A stretch of DNA of 64,000 bases from Nocardia brevicatena NBRC 12119 (GTDB lineage: Bacteria > Actinomycetota > Actinomycetes > Mycobacteriales > Mycobacteriaceae). Within the stretch, counting starts at the first letter, position 1, and the number at the start of each line of letters is the position of its first letter. The position numbers and the translations under genes are program-made. The DNA lies in the NCBI RefSeq assembly GCF_000308495.1, contig NZ_BAFU01000058.1, positions 1 through 64,000 of the forward strand, in the 5' to 3' direction. This document shows positions 18,171 to 27,751 of this stretch, piece by piece. The notes under the pieces are model-generated. The model saw only the letters and a list, made by a program, of their open reading frames with translations, made no database searches and was not told the origin of the DNA.

Positions 18171-18659
18171 GTGATCGGTCACGCCGGGCGCCCTCGATCC
18201 ATCCTGGACCGGTTCGCCGCCCACCCCGGTATTCAACTGGGCTTCTCCGACGCGGGCGCGCATCTGCGGAATATGGCCTTCTACAATTTCGGCCTCCGCT
18301 TCCTGCGCCGCATGTACCGGGCCGAACAGTCCGGCAATCCGGTCATTCCGATGGAGCGGGCCGTGCACCGGCTCACCGGGGAACTGGCCGATTGGTACGG
18401 CATCGACGCCGGACACCTGCGTGAAGGTGACCGCGCCGATGTAGTGGTGCTCGACCCGGCCGGTCTGGATTCCTCCCTCGACGAATACGCCGAAAGCCCC
18501 GTCGCCCAATACGGGAACCTGGAGCGCATGGTCAACCGCAACGATGCGGCGGTGTCGGCGGTGTTCATCGGCGGCCGGTACGTCTTCGGCGACGGTATCG
18601 CCGACCCGGTGCCGGGCAATGCTCGCACAGGGCGTTTTCTGCGTGCCGGGCAGCGATAG
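18171..18659 (+). pseudogene. C-terminal fragment of an N-acyl-D-amino-acid deacylase-type amidohydrolase
   Basis: The frame from about GTG 18171 encodes FAAHPGIQLGFSDAGAHLRN and then the LTGELADWYGIDAGHLREGD and ADVVVLDP blocks. These form the end of the amidohydrolase barrel and the C-terminal beta-sandwich of D-aminoacylase-like enzymes (amidohydrolase 3 family). The SDAGAH motif would supply the metal-binding Asp. The first two thirds of the enzyme, including the HxH metal site, are missing, and the gnd terminator sits where they should be. The remaining 160 residues cannot be an active hydrolase. Confidence 0.75.
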
Positions 18660-19279
18660 GGGCAATCGGGTACCCGGCCCCACGGCCGGGTACAGGTTCG
18701 ACCTTCGGCGTGCGGGCAGGCGGCGGAGCGGGTTCGGGAGCGCAGCGGATGCCTGGCGTTCTCGGGCAGTGTTCGGTCGAGGAGGTCGGTGACGGCAACC
18801 AGGGTGTCGAAACACCGGGCGCGGGTCGTGTCCCAGGCGGGGACGCGGCACGGAGGGGAAGATACCCGGCGGTGGTGAGCCGCAGCAGGACGGGTGGGAT
18901 GTTCCGGACGGCGCGGGGCAGCGGGAATTTCGGATGCGGCGGCAGGGGTCCGCAGTTCCCGGACCTGGTCGGTCCACTCGGCATAGCGCCTGTCCGCGGT
19001 GCGGTCGCCGAATTCCCCGCCGTGCACCCGGTGCCGTTCGCCTTCGGCCGGCGCGGCCTTCCGGGCCGGCCGGCCCGCCGAAGCGCCGCGTGGACGCGGC
19101 GGTGGCGGTGATCCGCGCCCATTCGGGTTGGCCGGCTACCCGACGGGCCACCGAGGAGGTCCTCGGTTCAGGTCGTGGCGATGTGTCCGACCGCTCCGGC
19201 GGTGGCCATCGCCGTGGGGACCGCGCAGCGGACCGACACGGTAGAACCGCCGCATGTCCGCGTGCCGTCGAGCGGGTGC
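18660..19279. other. Non-coding or heavily decayed stretch
   Basis: This 620-base stretch lies between the amidohydrolase fragment and the convergent metal ATPase. Open frames are present on both strands but none shows a recognisable family, a ribosome site or consistent composition. No hairpin terminator for the ATPase gene was identified. Confidence 0.4.
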
Positions 19280-21259
19280 TCATCGCAAGTGTGTGCCACG
19301 TGCGGCCTGATCCCACACATGGCCGGTGAGCAGGCGTAGACCGTTGAGGCCGACGATCACGGTGGAGCCTTCGTGGCCTGCCACACCCAGCGGCAGCGGT
19401 AGGTGTCCGAGCAGGTCCCATACGACCAGCACGGTAATGAAGGTGGTCGCGATCGCCAGGTTGGCGATCACGGTGCGGCGGGCTCGTCGAGCCAGCGCGA
19501 TCACGGCGGGGACGGTGGTGAGGTCGTCACGGACCACGACCGCGTCGGCGGTCTGCAGGGTCAGGCCGGACCCCGCTCCGCCCATGGCGATTCCGACGTG
19601 GGCGGCGGCGAGCGCTGGAGCGTCGTTGATGCCGTCGCCGACGACGGTGAGGCATGCGCCGTCGGTCTCGAGTCGGCGCACGACGGTGACCTTGTCGTCG
19701 GGTAGCAGCTCGGCGTGGACGTCGGTGATGGCGACCTGGCCGGCGAGCCGGGTGGCGGTGGCAGAGTTGTCGCCGGTGAGCAGCACTGGTGCGGTGCCGG
19801 TCAATTCGGTGACCGCGGCGACGGTCGCGGCGGCTTCGGGCCGGAGCCGGTCGGTGATACCCAGGACCGCGACGGGCCTATGTTCGCACAGCACGACCAC
19901 GGCGGTGCGCCCTATCCGTCGTAGCTCGTCGACCACGGCCGCCACATCGGGTACCGGCGGGTCGATGGAGCCCAGCAGCGCGGTGGGGGAACCGACCTGG
20001 ACGAAGTGCCCATCGACCAGCGCCGAGACCCCCCGGCCGGGCCGGGCGCTGAATTCATCGGCGATGGGCAGCCGCAGGTAACGCTCGCGGGCGGCGCGCA
20101 CGACCGCGCCGGCCAGGGGATGTTCGCTGGGGTGTTCGGCGGCCGCGGCCAGTCGCAGGACCTGCTCGTCGGTGAACGGGCTGTCGGGCAGTGGACGGAT
20201 ATCGGCGAGTTCGGGGGTGCCCCGGGTCAGGGTGCCGGTCTTGTCGAACGCGACGCGGGTGGTAGCGCCGAATTGTTCCATCACCACCGCGGATTTCACC
20301 AGCACACCGTGTCGGCCGGCGTTGGCGATCGCGGCCAGCAGCGGCGGCATGGTGGCCAGTACCACCGCACACGGGGAGGCCACGATCATGAACGTCATGG
20401 CTCGCAGCAGCGCAGACCGCAGATCCGCACCGAACAGCAGCGGCACGATGAACACCGCCGGGGTCACCACGACCATGCCCACCGAGTAGCGTTGTTCGAC
20501 CTTCTCGACGAACAACTGGGTTTTGGCTTTGGTGCGGCCGGCCTCTTCGACCAGAGCGGCGATGCGCGCCACGACGGAGTCCTCGGCACGGCGGTCCACC
20601 CGGATCCGCAGGGCGCCGGTGCCGTTGAGAGTGCCGGCGAACACCTCGTCGCCGACGGCCTTGTCCATCGGCATGGATTCACCGGTGATGGTGGCCTGAT
20701 CGACCTCGCTTGCTCCGGCCACGACCGACCCGTCGGCGGCAATGCGGTCGCCGGGTCGCACCAGGATCACATCGCCGACCGCGAGGTCGGCGGCCCGAAC
20801 TGTTTGTTCGCCCCCCTCGGCGGTTGGACGGATGGCGGTTTCGGGAGCCGAATCCAGCAGCCCGCGCAGCGAATCCTCGGTCCGCGCGGTCGCCAGGGCT
20901 TCCAGGGCGCCGGAGGTGGCGAAGATGACGATCAGCAGCGCACCGTCGAGGACTTGGCCGATCGCTGCCGCACCGATCGCGGCCACTACCATCAGCAGAT
21001 CCACCTCGAGGGTCTTCTCCCGCAATGCACGCAACCCGGCCAGGCCCGGTTCCCAACCGCCGGTGACATAGCAGGACAGGTACAACGCCCACCACAGCCA
21101 CACCGGCGCACCCAGCCACTGCGCTGTCAGACCGAACAGAAACAGCACCATGGCCGTGGCGGCCCACCGTATTTCGGGTAGCCCGAACAGCCGGGCCCGC
21201 CGCATCGGCGTCACGGGTGCCACGGAGGGGCGCGGGAGCGTAGTGGTCGAGGAGTCCAC
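19280..21259 (-). CDS. P1B-type metal-exporting ATPase (P1B-4, CtpD/CoaT-like)
   Basis: The 659-aa pump has all P-type ATPase signatures: TITGESMP, the phosphorylation site FDKTGTLTRG, SEHPLAG, and VGDGINDAPA. Metal specificity is set by VASPCAVVLA in the sixth helix and HEGSTVIVGLNGLRLL near the end, a combination found in P1B-4 pumps that export Co, Fe or Ni. There is no N-terminal CxxC metal-binding domain, also usual for P1B-4. GTG 21259 is the start because GGAGGT lies 5 bases upstream. A perfect ArsR/SmtB-type inverted repeat sits 46 bases upstream, suggesting metal-induced derepression. The regulator gene is not adjacent. Whether Co, Fe or Ni is exported is not decidable here. Confidence 0.93.
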   Translation of the reverse strand: MDSSTTTLPRPSVAPVTPMRRARLFGLPEIRWAATAMVLFLFGLTAQWLGAPVWLWWALYLSCYVTGGWEPGLAGLRALREKTLEVDLLMVVAAIGAAAIGQVLDGALLIVIFATSGALEALATARTEDSLRGLLDSAPETAIRPTAEGGEQTVRAADLAVGDVILVRPGDRIAADGSVVAGASEVDQATITGESMPMDKAVGDEVFAGTLNGTGALRIRVDRRAEDSVVARIAALVEEAGRTKAKTQLFVEKVEQRYSVGMVVVTPAVFIVPLLFGADLRSALLRAMTFMIVASPCAVVLATMPPLLAAIANAGRHGVLVKSAVVMEQFGATTRVAFDKTGTLTRGTPELADIRPLPDSPFTDEQVLRLAAAAEHPSEHPLAGAVVRAARERYLRLPIADEFSARPGRGVSALVDGHFVQVGSPTALLGSIDPPVPDVAAVVDELRRIGRTAVVVLCEHRPVAVLGITDRLRPEAAATVAAVTELTGTAPVLLTGDNSATATRLAGQVAITDVHAELLPDDKVTVVRRLETDGACLTVVGDGINDAPALAAAHVGIAMGGAGSGLTLQTADAVVVRDDLTTVPAVIALARRARRTVIANLAIATTFITVLVVWDLLGHLPLPLGVAGHEGSTVIVGLNGLRLLTGHVWDQAARGTHLR

Positions 21260-21304
21260 AGGGCACCTCCAAGGGTCGGGTACGAACCGCACGACCATAA
21301 CAGA

Positions 21305-21328
21305 ATAAATGAATAGGTCTTCATTTAT
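21305..21328. promoter_or_regulatory. ArsR/SmtB-type operator upstream of the metal ATPase
   Basis: ATAAATGAA (21305-21313) and TTCATTTAT (21320-21328) are exact reverse complements around 6 bases. An AT-rich repeat with TGAA/TTCA cores is the classical binding site of ArsR/SmtB metal sensors such as SmtB, NmtR and CmtR. It stands out sharply from the surrounding 70% GC sequence. Confidence 0.8.
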
Positions 21329-21842
21329 GCAAGTGTCTGGGTCCTGCGCAGGCACAGACCCTCTTCGCAACGGTCGCGGGCTCGGTCGCCGATTCCGAAC
21401 AGACCCTGCCGTGCGCCTATCTGTCGGCGGTGCCGCTGCTCGGATCGCTGCTCAACGGCCTGCCGCCGGAAGGAGCACCACGACTCGGCCGATCGGCCCT
21501 GGCTCGCGTCCACCACCACGAGGGAAACGAGGGCAAGCCGTCTCGACTCATGGGTGAGTACGACGCCGCCGCGGTGGCCGGAGTTGTTGGGTTCGCTTTC
21601 GTGCTGTCCGGCATCGGCCACCGACCCATGTCGCCGACGCCGAGGGCGCTCATCCGATCACGGCGGCCGAACCGGGACAGCGCCGTCTCGAAGTCGCGTC
21701 GCCGAGGGTCGCGGAAGGACGGAACTTGCGTTTGAGTGCGCGGTTCTATCGGTAATGGGCAGGAAGCGGCACGCCCGATTGTGCGGGCCGAACCGGCGTC
21801 GGAAACTGGCGGCGCAGGTAACGAAAAACCCTGGGAGCCAAT
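21329..21842. other. Spacer upstream of the P450 relic
   Basis: This 514-base gap is where a metal-sensing regulator would be expected, but no helix-turn-helix protein was found in any frame. One plus-strand frame (21430-21735) is open but has no ribosome site or family resemblance. AAGGAC and GGGAGCC near its right edge may belong to the P450 start. Confidence 0.4.
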
Positions 21843-22480
21843 ATGTTCGAGTCACTGATCCAGCTTCCTACCCCGGAGAGTCCATTCTCGGGACGCATGA
21901 GCGAATTCTGCGTGCCGGTGAGGTCGTACCCATCGAATTGCCCGGCGGCGTGCCGGCGTGGATCGCGGTCGGCCATCGTGCTGTGAGCGAGGTGCTCGAC
22001 GACAAGATGCTCGCCAGGCATCCGTCACACTGTCCCGCCCTGCGCGATGGCCGGATCCCCGTGGACTGGCCGCTGCGAGCGCTGACCGACGCCGAGCATA
22101 TGCTCAACCAGGACGGCGCCGAGCATCGGCGGTTGCGCAAGACGATCAACAAGGCGTTCACCCCGGCCCGTATCGCGGCACTGGAACCGCGGATCCAGCA
22201 GATCACCACCGAACTCCCGAACGATCTCCCGATCGACGGTGACGTCGGTCTGGTCGCGAACTACACCACCCCCTTGCCGGTCCGGGCGATCTGCGAACTC
22301 TTCGGCGTGCCGGTGGACGAGCAGCCCCAGCTCGAGGACCGGACCCTCACCATTGTCTCGGCCACCAGCACCGGTGAAGAGGCGCAGGCGGCGATGGGCG
22401 CCATGGGCGGCTACTTCACCGAACTGCTTGCCCGCAAACGGCGAGAACCCGGCGATGACCGCACATCGGCGCGGCCGAGG
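21843..22480 (+). pseudogene. Cytochrome P450, N-terminal fragment
   Basis: The frame encodes VTDPASYPGESILG, the PGGVPAWIAVGHRAVSEVL block, and the C-helix region DGAEHRRLRKTINKAFTPAR with the heme-contacting H..LR, all typical of actinobacterial class I P450s. It breaks off after LLARKRREPGDD, before the I-helix, the ExxR pair and the heme-binding Cys. Sequence beyond about 22460-22480 belongs to a truncated AraC regulator on the other strand. The presumed start ATG 21843 is out of frame by one base (ATGTTCGAGTC could lack one C), a second lesion. It cannot bind heme. Confidence 0.85.
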
Positions 22481-23115
22481 TTCGCGCGCAGATACTGCCG
22501 GACACGCTCCGCCACCTCGGCGTGATGGGACCGCTGGGGTTGGGTTTCCCCTGCGGCCATCAGGCACAGTAGTTCGGTCAACCGATCACACACCGCATTG
22601 AACTCACGCCCGAGAGCGGGGATTGTTCGGCGTGAACGCCGCGGATCATATCCGCCCGCGATCCGCCCCAGGCCGCGTCTCATATCGAGCACCAGCCGTA
22701 TATGCCCGCGGGAGCGTACCCGGTGATCGAACTCCGTGCGCGGAACCTGGAGCGCGTAGGCCGCCGAATACGGGATATGCAGGCGGCAGGGGACCTCCCG
22801 CCCGGCCACGATCGCATGCGTGGGCGGGACCCGCAGCACATCGTCACGGAAACGCAGGGAGAACACGTCGCGCTCGGGCACGACGACCCAGTAGAAATCA
22901 TCGCCCGGAATATCGCGGACATGCCGGCCGGTGCGATTGCACGAGCGGGTCCCACCCTGATCCCAGCGCAGGAGTGTGTACACCTTCGATTCCGGGGCGG
23001 CGAGCACGGCACACCATCCGTCGGCCTCACCGAACTCGTACGCCATCGGCAGGAATCCGTCGGCGAGTGCCGTGAACGATTCGGGTCCGCACGGGGCCAC
23101 GCTGTACCAGCGCAT
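22478..23115 (-). pseudogene. AraC-family regulator, C-terminal DNA-binding domain deleted
   Basis: ATG 23115, preceded by GAGGACGG, starts a protein with an AraC-binding-like (cupin-type) N-terminal domain: DDFYWVVVPERDVFSLRF, then PTHAIVAGREVPC and LHIPYSAAYALQVP. The linker helix EVAERVRQYLRANLGRADV, which normally leads into the first helix-turn-helix, is present. The sequence then turns into the antisense of the P450 fragment (RSSPGSRRLR). No DNA-binding domain remains. Its 3' end meets the 3' end of the truncated P450, so one deletion removed the ends of two convergent genes. Confidence 0.75.
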
Positions 23116-23281
23116 AACGACCGTCCTCTTCGACCGGGCTCGGGCTGCCCCGGGCTGTGGGCCGATACGATCAGCGCCATCACGATACTGAATCCGGGAC
23201 TTCGTCCGCCGCGGCGGACGGCTCCGAATGCAGATAAGAGCCATCGCCGGTCACGCTGAGCGTAACAACCCCTGAAGCCGT

Positions 23282-23698
23282 TCATGCTTCGGTGGCTTCT
23301 TTCCCGAGCTGCGCGGCGGCCTCGGCCTTGATCCGTTCGAACTGCTCACCCATCCGATCGGCCAACGCCTGCGCGGCCGACAGCGGCCGGACCATGACCA
23401 TGAAGTCGTCGATCTTGCCGTACTCGTCGAAATGCAGGAAGTCGCAGCCGGTCAACTGCTTGCCGTCCACAGTGGCCTCGAATACGAAGGCGTGATCGCG
23501 CCCATCGGCGTCGGCGATCTCACGCACGTAGCGGAAGTCCTCGAACACCCGGATCACCGCGCGCAGGATGGCGGCGGTGATCGCCTTGCCCGGATACGGC
23601 TTGAACGCCACCGGACTGGTGAAGACCACAGTGTCGGCCAGCAGCGCTTCGATCGCGGCCTCGTCGCGGGCTTCCACGGCTGCCCGGAAGGGATGCAT
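23282..23698 (-). CDS. SnoaL/NTF2-like domain protein
   Basis: The 138-aa protein shows the cone-shaped NTF2-like fold pattern: an N-terminal helix pair (HPFRAAVEARDEAAIEALLA), DTVVFTSPVAFKPYPG, then alternating strands including FVFEATVDGKQLTGCDFLHFDEYGKI cut around residues 70-97. Members include polyketide cyclases, isomerases and many uncharacterised proteins. ATG 23698 has an excellent AGGAGGTG ribosome site 5 bases upstream. It appears monocistronic. No substrate can be inferred; the downstream neighbours are relics. Confidence 0.85.
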   Translation of the reverse strand: MHPFRAAVEARDEAAIEALLADTVVFTSPVAFKPYPGKAITAAILRAVIRVFEDFRYVREIADADGRDHAFVFEATVDGKQLTGCDFLHFDEYGKIDDFMVMVRPLSAAQALADRMGEQFERIKAEAAAQLGKEATEA

Positions 23699-24108
23699 AC
23701 CCCACCTCCTGCACTCGATTGGTCGACTGTGCTACTTGCACCGTATCCAACGCCTCCCCCACAAACACCTGCACACCATCACCGGGACCGGTCGTGCTGC
23801 GCTGCGCCGCCTGGCAGCCGGTGTGGTCTCTCACAGAAGACGCCCGGACCCTGTTGTGGATCGGGAAGTTCGGGGAAGAACGCCGATTACGTTCCCCCAT
23901 CGGTATCGGATGACCGGATCGCCCGGGTGGAAGGGACGGCGAACATGCGGGGTCGGGAGGGGAATACGCTGTGCGTTCTGCCGGCGACGGCGCGGCCGCA
24001 ACCGCCCGCCTGCGACCGGCCGTTCTCTCTGCGCCGGCACTCCGCCGACGGGGTCGAGGCCCGAGGGTGTACTCGGCCAGGAAGCGGATGGCGTGGCGTC
24101 TCGGTTGT
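23699..24108. other. Intergenic region without recognised features
   Basis: This 410-base gap lies between the SnoaL-like gene and the 3' end of the GH65 relic. The GH65 frame runs on through it only because of the 11-bp duplication; that extension is rich in Arg, Pro and Ser and looks non-coding. No terminator or RNA feature was seen. Confidence 0.4.
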
Positions 24109-26385
24109 TCAGGAGCAGGCGGAGCGGGTAGGCAGGCGCAGCGGTGACCCCGCGGTGACCCCGCGGTGACCGTTCGGGGACCGTCGGAGGTGACGAAGGT
24201 GATTGCCGGGCCGGCGACGAGGTGGACTCGCGTACCCCTGGGTCGGATATCCATGGCCACTGTGCTGGTACCGACGCGTAGCCCGCGGATGGTCATTCCG
24301 CCGTCGAAGCCCTCGGGCAACATCGGGTCCAGTCGCGGCCCGGCGGTTGTCCATCGTAGGCCGGTCGGGCCGTACAGCAGGGCGTGCACAAAACTTGCGG
24401 CCCCGGTGAGGAAGATCCACGCGGGCCGGCCTGCGTTGCGTCCGGCGGTACCGCCCGGGGACTCGGCCTGAAAACCGAAGGGGCCTTTGCTGTAGGGGGC
24501 GGCAGTGCGGTCGAGATAGCTCCGGGTTCGGCACGGGTCGTATTGCGCGGCAAGTATCGCGCCCACACTGTTGCTCATATTCGGGCCGTCTGGATCGGTG
24601 CGCGGGAAATAGTACCGCATGGTTGCCGCCGGGGAGTAGTCGGGTGCGGAATATGTGTACGGGTAACTGAGCAGGACGACGTCGGCCTGTTTGATCTGTT
24701 GTCCCTGGTAGCCCAGGTACTCGGCGGGAACACCGGGAGCGATATTGCCGGGCAGGGACATATTGTCCGCGATATCGGCCCAGCGGGCATCGACCGACCT
24801 GCCGGTGAGCTCCGCCGCGGATCGTGCGAGCCGCATGGTATTGACGACGCCGACATTGGTGAGGGTGTGGTCAATGGTTGCGACCGCATATTCGTCGGCT
24901 GCGGTGGCCGGGGCGAAATGGTATTTCCCATCAGGGAGTTTCGGGCCGACGCGGGCGACGAGATAGTCGGCGATCGCGGTGATGACCGGCGCGCCGGCAG
25001 TGCGCAGCCAGTCGTGGTCACCGGTGGCCAGGTAGTAGGACCACTGGGCGAGCGCGATCTCGTTCTGCAGGTGGGTCTGGTCGAGTCCGCATTTGAGCGG
25101 GGTCGGGCATCGCTGGTCCGGGCCGTTGTTCCAGGGGTAGACGGCTCCGGGCATCCCGAATGCTCGTGCGTTGGCCAAGGCTTGGGGCAGTGCTGCGGCG
25201 CGCATATCGACCACGGTGCGGGCCAACTCGGGATAGAGCGCGAGCAGGGCCGGGAAGATCCAGGTCTCGGCGTCCCAGAAGACCATGCCGCCGTAGTCGT
25301 CGGACGACAGTCCGGCCGGGGGAATCGACCACCGCTGTCCGGGGCGCACGCCGGCGAGCACCGAATACAGTGCCGGCCGTAGCCAGAACCGGTAGTCGGG
25401 GTGACCCGGGATATCGATGGTCGGCGCCCACAGTCGCTGCCAATCGGCGGTGTGGTTGCTGTGCACGGCGTCGAAACCTGCCGCCGCTCCGGCCTCCGAT
25501 GCCGCTTGGGCCACCGTGGCCGGATCCGCGGTGTCGGCGGTGGTCGACAGCCCGACATATTTGGTGAATGTGTACACGCCACCGGCGGTCACCGGCTCGG
25601 CCACGCGCAGACCCGCGGTGGCACCCGTGCTCGGTATGGGCTCGGCCGGTGCGCCGCCCGGTGTTTCGAGGGTGGACACCTCGAACGCGGTACCGGCGTC
25701 CCCGACGGCGCACTCCGACCATTGTCCGGTGCCGGGCGGGGTCGGTCGACGCGGCCAACGGAGTCACTCGGCGTGCGGCGGCACCGTCGAGCAGGTCGGT
25801 GACGACGATCGTGCCGGTGAAATACGTTCTGAGGGTGAGGCGTTGAACGCCGAGATTGGGCCGGGACCGGGATAGGAACGTCCGGTAGCTCAGGTCGATG
25901 CGGCGGCCGGGGTCCGGCGACCAGGTGGTGGCGGTGGTAACGGTCGCGGTGCGGTAGTCCAGGTGCTGCCGGTATTCGGACACGGTGGCGGGGTCGACAC
26001 CGGGAGCGTAGGTGTGCTCACCTGTCGATACGGTCAGCCCGGTCCATGCCGGTAGAGCTGCGATGGTTTGATCGAAGGTGAGTACGTCGCCGGTACGCGC
26101 GTAGAAGCCGGCGGCGAACGTACCGGTGTAGCGGGGCTCCTGCAGCGGCCACGAAGTACGGTCGTCGGGTCCGTAATCCTGATATCCCGCACCCGTTGGG
26201 GGCAGCACCGTGCCGAATGCGCCGTTGCCGAGATAGGGTGCGCGCCGGTGGTCGCCGGGCACGAACTCTGCGGAAACGGCCACCCAGTCGTCGCCGGTCG
26301 GTACGTCGGGGTCGGCGGAGGTGCGGACGGGGGCCGACAGTGCCACCAGGGTCACACTCGCGACGAGCAGGATCGTGACACGCAT
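24109..26385 (-). pseudogene. Secreted GH65-family glycoside hydrolase with two frameshifts
   Basis: ATG 26385 begins a signal peptide (ILLVASVTLVALSAP, cleavage near TSA/DP) followed by a GH65 N-terminal beta-sandwich (LGNGAFGTVLPPTGAGYQDY). Near 25734 one extra G in a GGG run shifts the frame. The catalytic (alpha/alpha)6 barrel continues with WDAETWIFPALLALYPELA, where the motif resembles the acid trehalase/ATHL1 branch, and with KQADVVLLSYPYTY. An 11-bp duplication at 24141-24162 shifts the C-terminus again; without it the protein would end RLPTRSACS at 24109. Undamaged, this would be a hydrolase of about 755 aa acting on trehalose or a related alpha-glucoside. Both lesions preserve the barrel. 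Confidence 0.82.
24141..24171. repeat. 11-bp tandem duplication in the GH65 gene
   Basis: GCGGTGACCCC occurs at 24141-24151 and 24152-24162, followed by a partial third copy. Removing one unit restores a plausible GH65 C-terminus, so this is probably replication slippage. Confidence 0.8.
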
Positions 26386-26490
26386 CTGAGCAAGATAGCC
26401 CGACCATCGGCCGATCTCGACGCGACGACAGAGCGCTCGGCGCGTCCCACCCGCTGTCCCGCCGGGGCGGCCGCCGCCAATTCGCCGCTG

Positions 26491-26817
26491 TCACCCCATC
26501 GCGCGCTGGTATGCGTTTACCACCCGAGCGGGAATCCGGCCACGCTGGGGCACCTCATGCCCGTTGCGTCGAGCCCATTCCCGTATCGCCTTCGCCGACA
26601 CCGCGCGAGCGGGCTTCTCCCGCCGGACGCGCCGTGTACCACCGACCTTGCGGGCAAAAGGTGTCCATTTGCCGAACGCGGCACGTAGCTCGGCGGCATT
26701 GGCTTCGGACAAGTCGATCTCTAATACGACCCCATCGATCCCGAACGACACCGTCTCCGCCGCAACGGACTCGGCATCGAGATCATCCACCACTGTCACA
26801 ACAACTTTGCGCGCCAC
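26491..26817 (-). CDS. lsr2: Lsr2-family nucleoid-associated protein (copy 2)
   Basis: The 108-aa protein starts [17 protein letters not shown] and contains [19 protein letters not shown] and the C-terminal [18 protein letters not shown] with the RGR minor-groove contact. It is closer to canonical mycobacterial Lsr2 in the NGHEV block than the copy at 328-654. Lsr2 coats and bridges AT-rich DNA and represses acquired genes. It lies between the GH65 relic and a TetR gene on the same strand, with its own upstream region. Two copies within 26 kb suggest either a chromosomal plus an acquired paralogue or division of labour. Confidence 0.93.
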   Translation of the reverse strand: MARKVVVTVVDDLDAESVAAETVSFGIDGVVLEIDLSEANAAELRAAFGKWTPFARKVGGTRRVRREKPARAVSAKAIREWARRNGHEVPQRGRIPARVVNAYQRAMG

Positions 26818-27037
26818 GCCCTGATCCCTTCACTCACCACACCCACCGGCCATCCCGGCACCGCCGGAACCCTAATGGACCCACCGGGTTCGAATTCTCA
26901 GGAAATGCTGAGAAACCGATGAGAAAGTGCCCCTTGGACACTCGCCTGCCCGGAAGGATCGGCGATGGCACACCGTGACCCTACGCCGAGCGATCCGCTC
27001 GCGCCGGTCGACAGCGGCCCGCTCGCGGTCACAGCTG

Positions 27038-27649
27038 TCAGCGATAGAGGCCGAGGAGCGCGCGTGACGCCGCATCGACGATCTCGTCGGCGGATACTTC
27101 CAAGGTGGCGTCCAACCACGCGGTGACGAGTTCGGCCATACCGCCGACGAAGAGCAGGCCCGCGGTCTCGTCCTCGTTCTCGCTCCGGTCGGAAGAGCCG
27201 AGAAACTTGCGCGCCTCGAGTGCCGACTGATGGGCCAGATGGCGCAGGAGCTCCGTCCGGCGCTGCCGCAGCTTCGGCACGGCGACGGACTCCACGATGG
27301 CGACTCGGCCTTTCCGGGGATCGTCGACCAGCAGTTGCACGAAGGCGCGGATCGAGGCACGCGCCCGCGCCTCCGGATCCTCGCCGGCGTTCTCGGCGGC
27401 ACGCCGACCGGCCTCCTCGATCTCGGCCGCGATCGCGTTCATCACCGCCTCGAGCAACTCGTCCAGCCCGGAGAAGCTCTCGTAGAAGTAGCGCTCGCTG
27501 AGGCCTGCCTCGACGCAGACGGCGGTCATCGTGGTCCGTGTCTCCGGGGACGCCCATACCGTGAGGGCGGCCTCGAACAGACGGGCCCGGCGTTCGGCCG
27601 CACGCTCGGCGGCGCTGACACCCCGGTAGACCCCTGATTGCACGGCCAT
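27038..27649 (-). CDS. TetR-family transcriptional regulator, divergent to the P450
   Basis: The 203-aa regulator has an N-terminal TetR helix-turn-helix (AERRARLFEAALTVWASPET, then TMTAVCVEAGLSERYFYESF) and an all-helical ligand domain. ATG 27649 is preferred; an ATG four codons upstream is possible. It is divergently transcribed from the CYP136-like P450 with 102 bases between starts, the same arrangement as Rv3058c/Rv3059 (cyp136) in Mycobacterium tuberculosis. It probably represses both genes through sites in that spacer, where an inverted AAGCATGCC/GGCATGCTT pair is seen. Confidence 0.9.
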   Translation of the reverse strand: MAVQSGVYRGVSAAERAAERRARLFEAALTVWASPETRTTMTAVCVEAGLSERYFYESFSGLDELLEAVMNAIAAEIEEAGRRAAENAGEDPEARARASIRAFVQLLVDDPRKGRVAIVESVAVPKLRQRRTELLRHLAHQSALEARKFLGSSDRSENEDETAGLLFVGGMAELVTAWLDATLEVSADEIVDAASRALLGLYR

Positions 27650-27655
27650 GTTCCC

Positions 27656-27702
27656 AAGCATGCCACAAGGGCTTCGTGAGCCAAGGTTGACAGGGCATGC
27701 TT
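27656..27702. promoter_or_regulatory. Inverted GCATGC elements and -35 box between TetR and P450
   Basis: AAGCATGCC (27656-27664) and GGCATGCTT (27694-27702) are exact inverted copies 29 bases apart, each built on the palindrome GCATGC. A consensus TTGACA lies between them at 27687-27692, oriented toward the P450. Occupation of both elements could control the two promoters. The -10 box is not clear. Confidence 0.5.
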
Positions 27703-27751
27703 CCCGAATCAGGCTGGAGGTGACCACCACCACATGAGCACGAGGTGAACC

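Noticed and set aside
17772-19421. Minus-strand 549-codon frame spanning the amidohydrolase fragment
   Set aside because: It is an Arg/Pro-rich shadow crossing a recognisable plus-strand gene remnant.
20006-21181. Plus-strand 391-codon frame opposite the metal ATPase
   Set aside because: It is antisense to conserved P-type ATPase motifs, with Gly/His-rich shadow composition.
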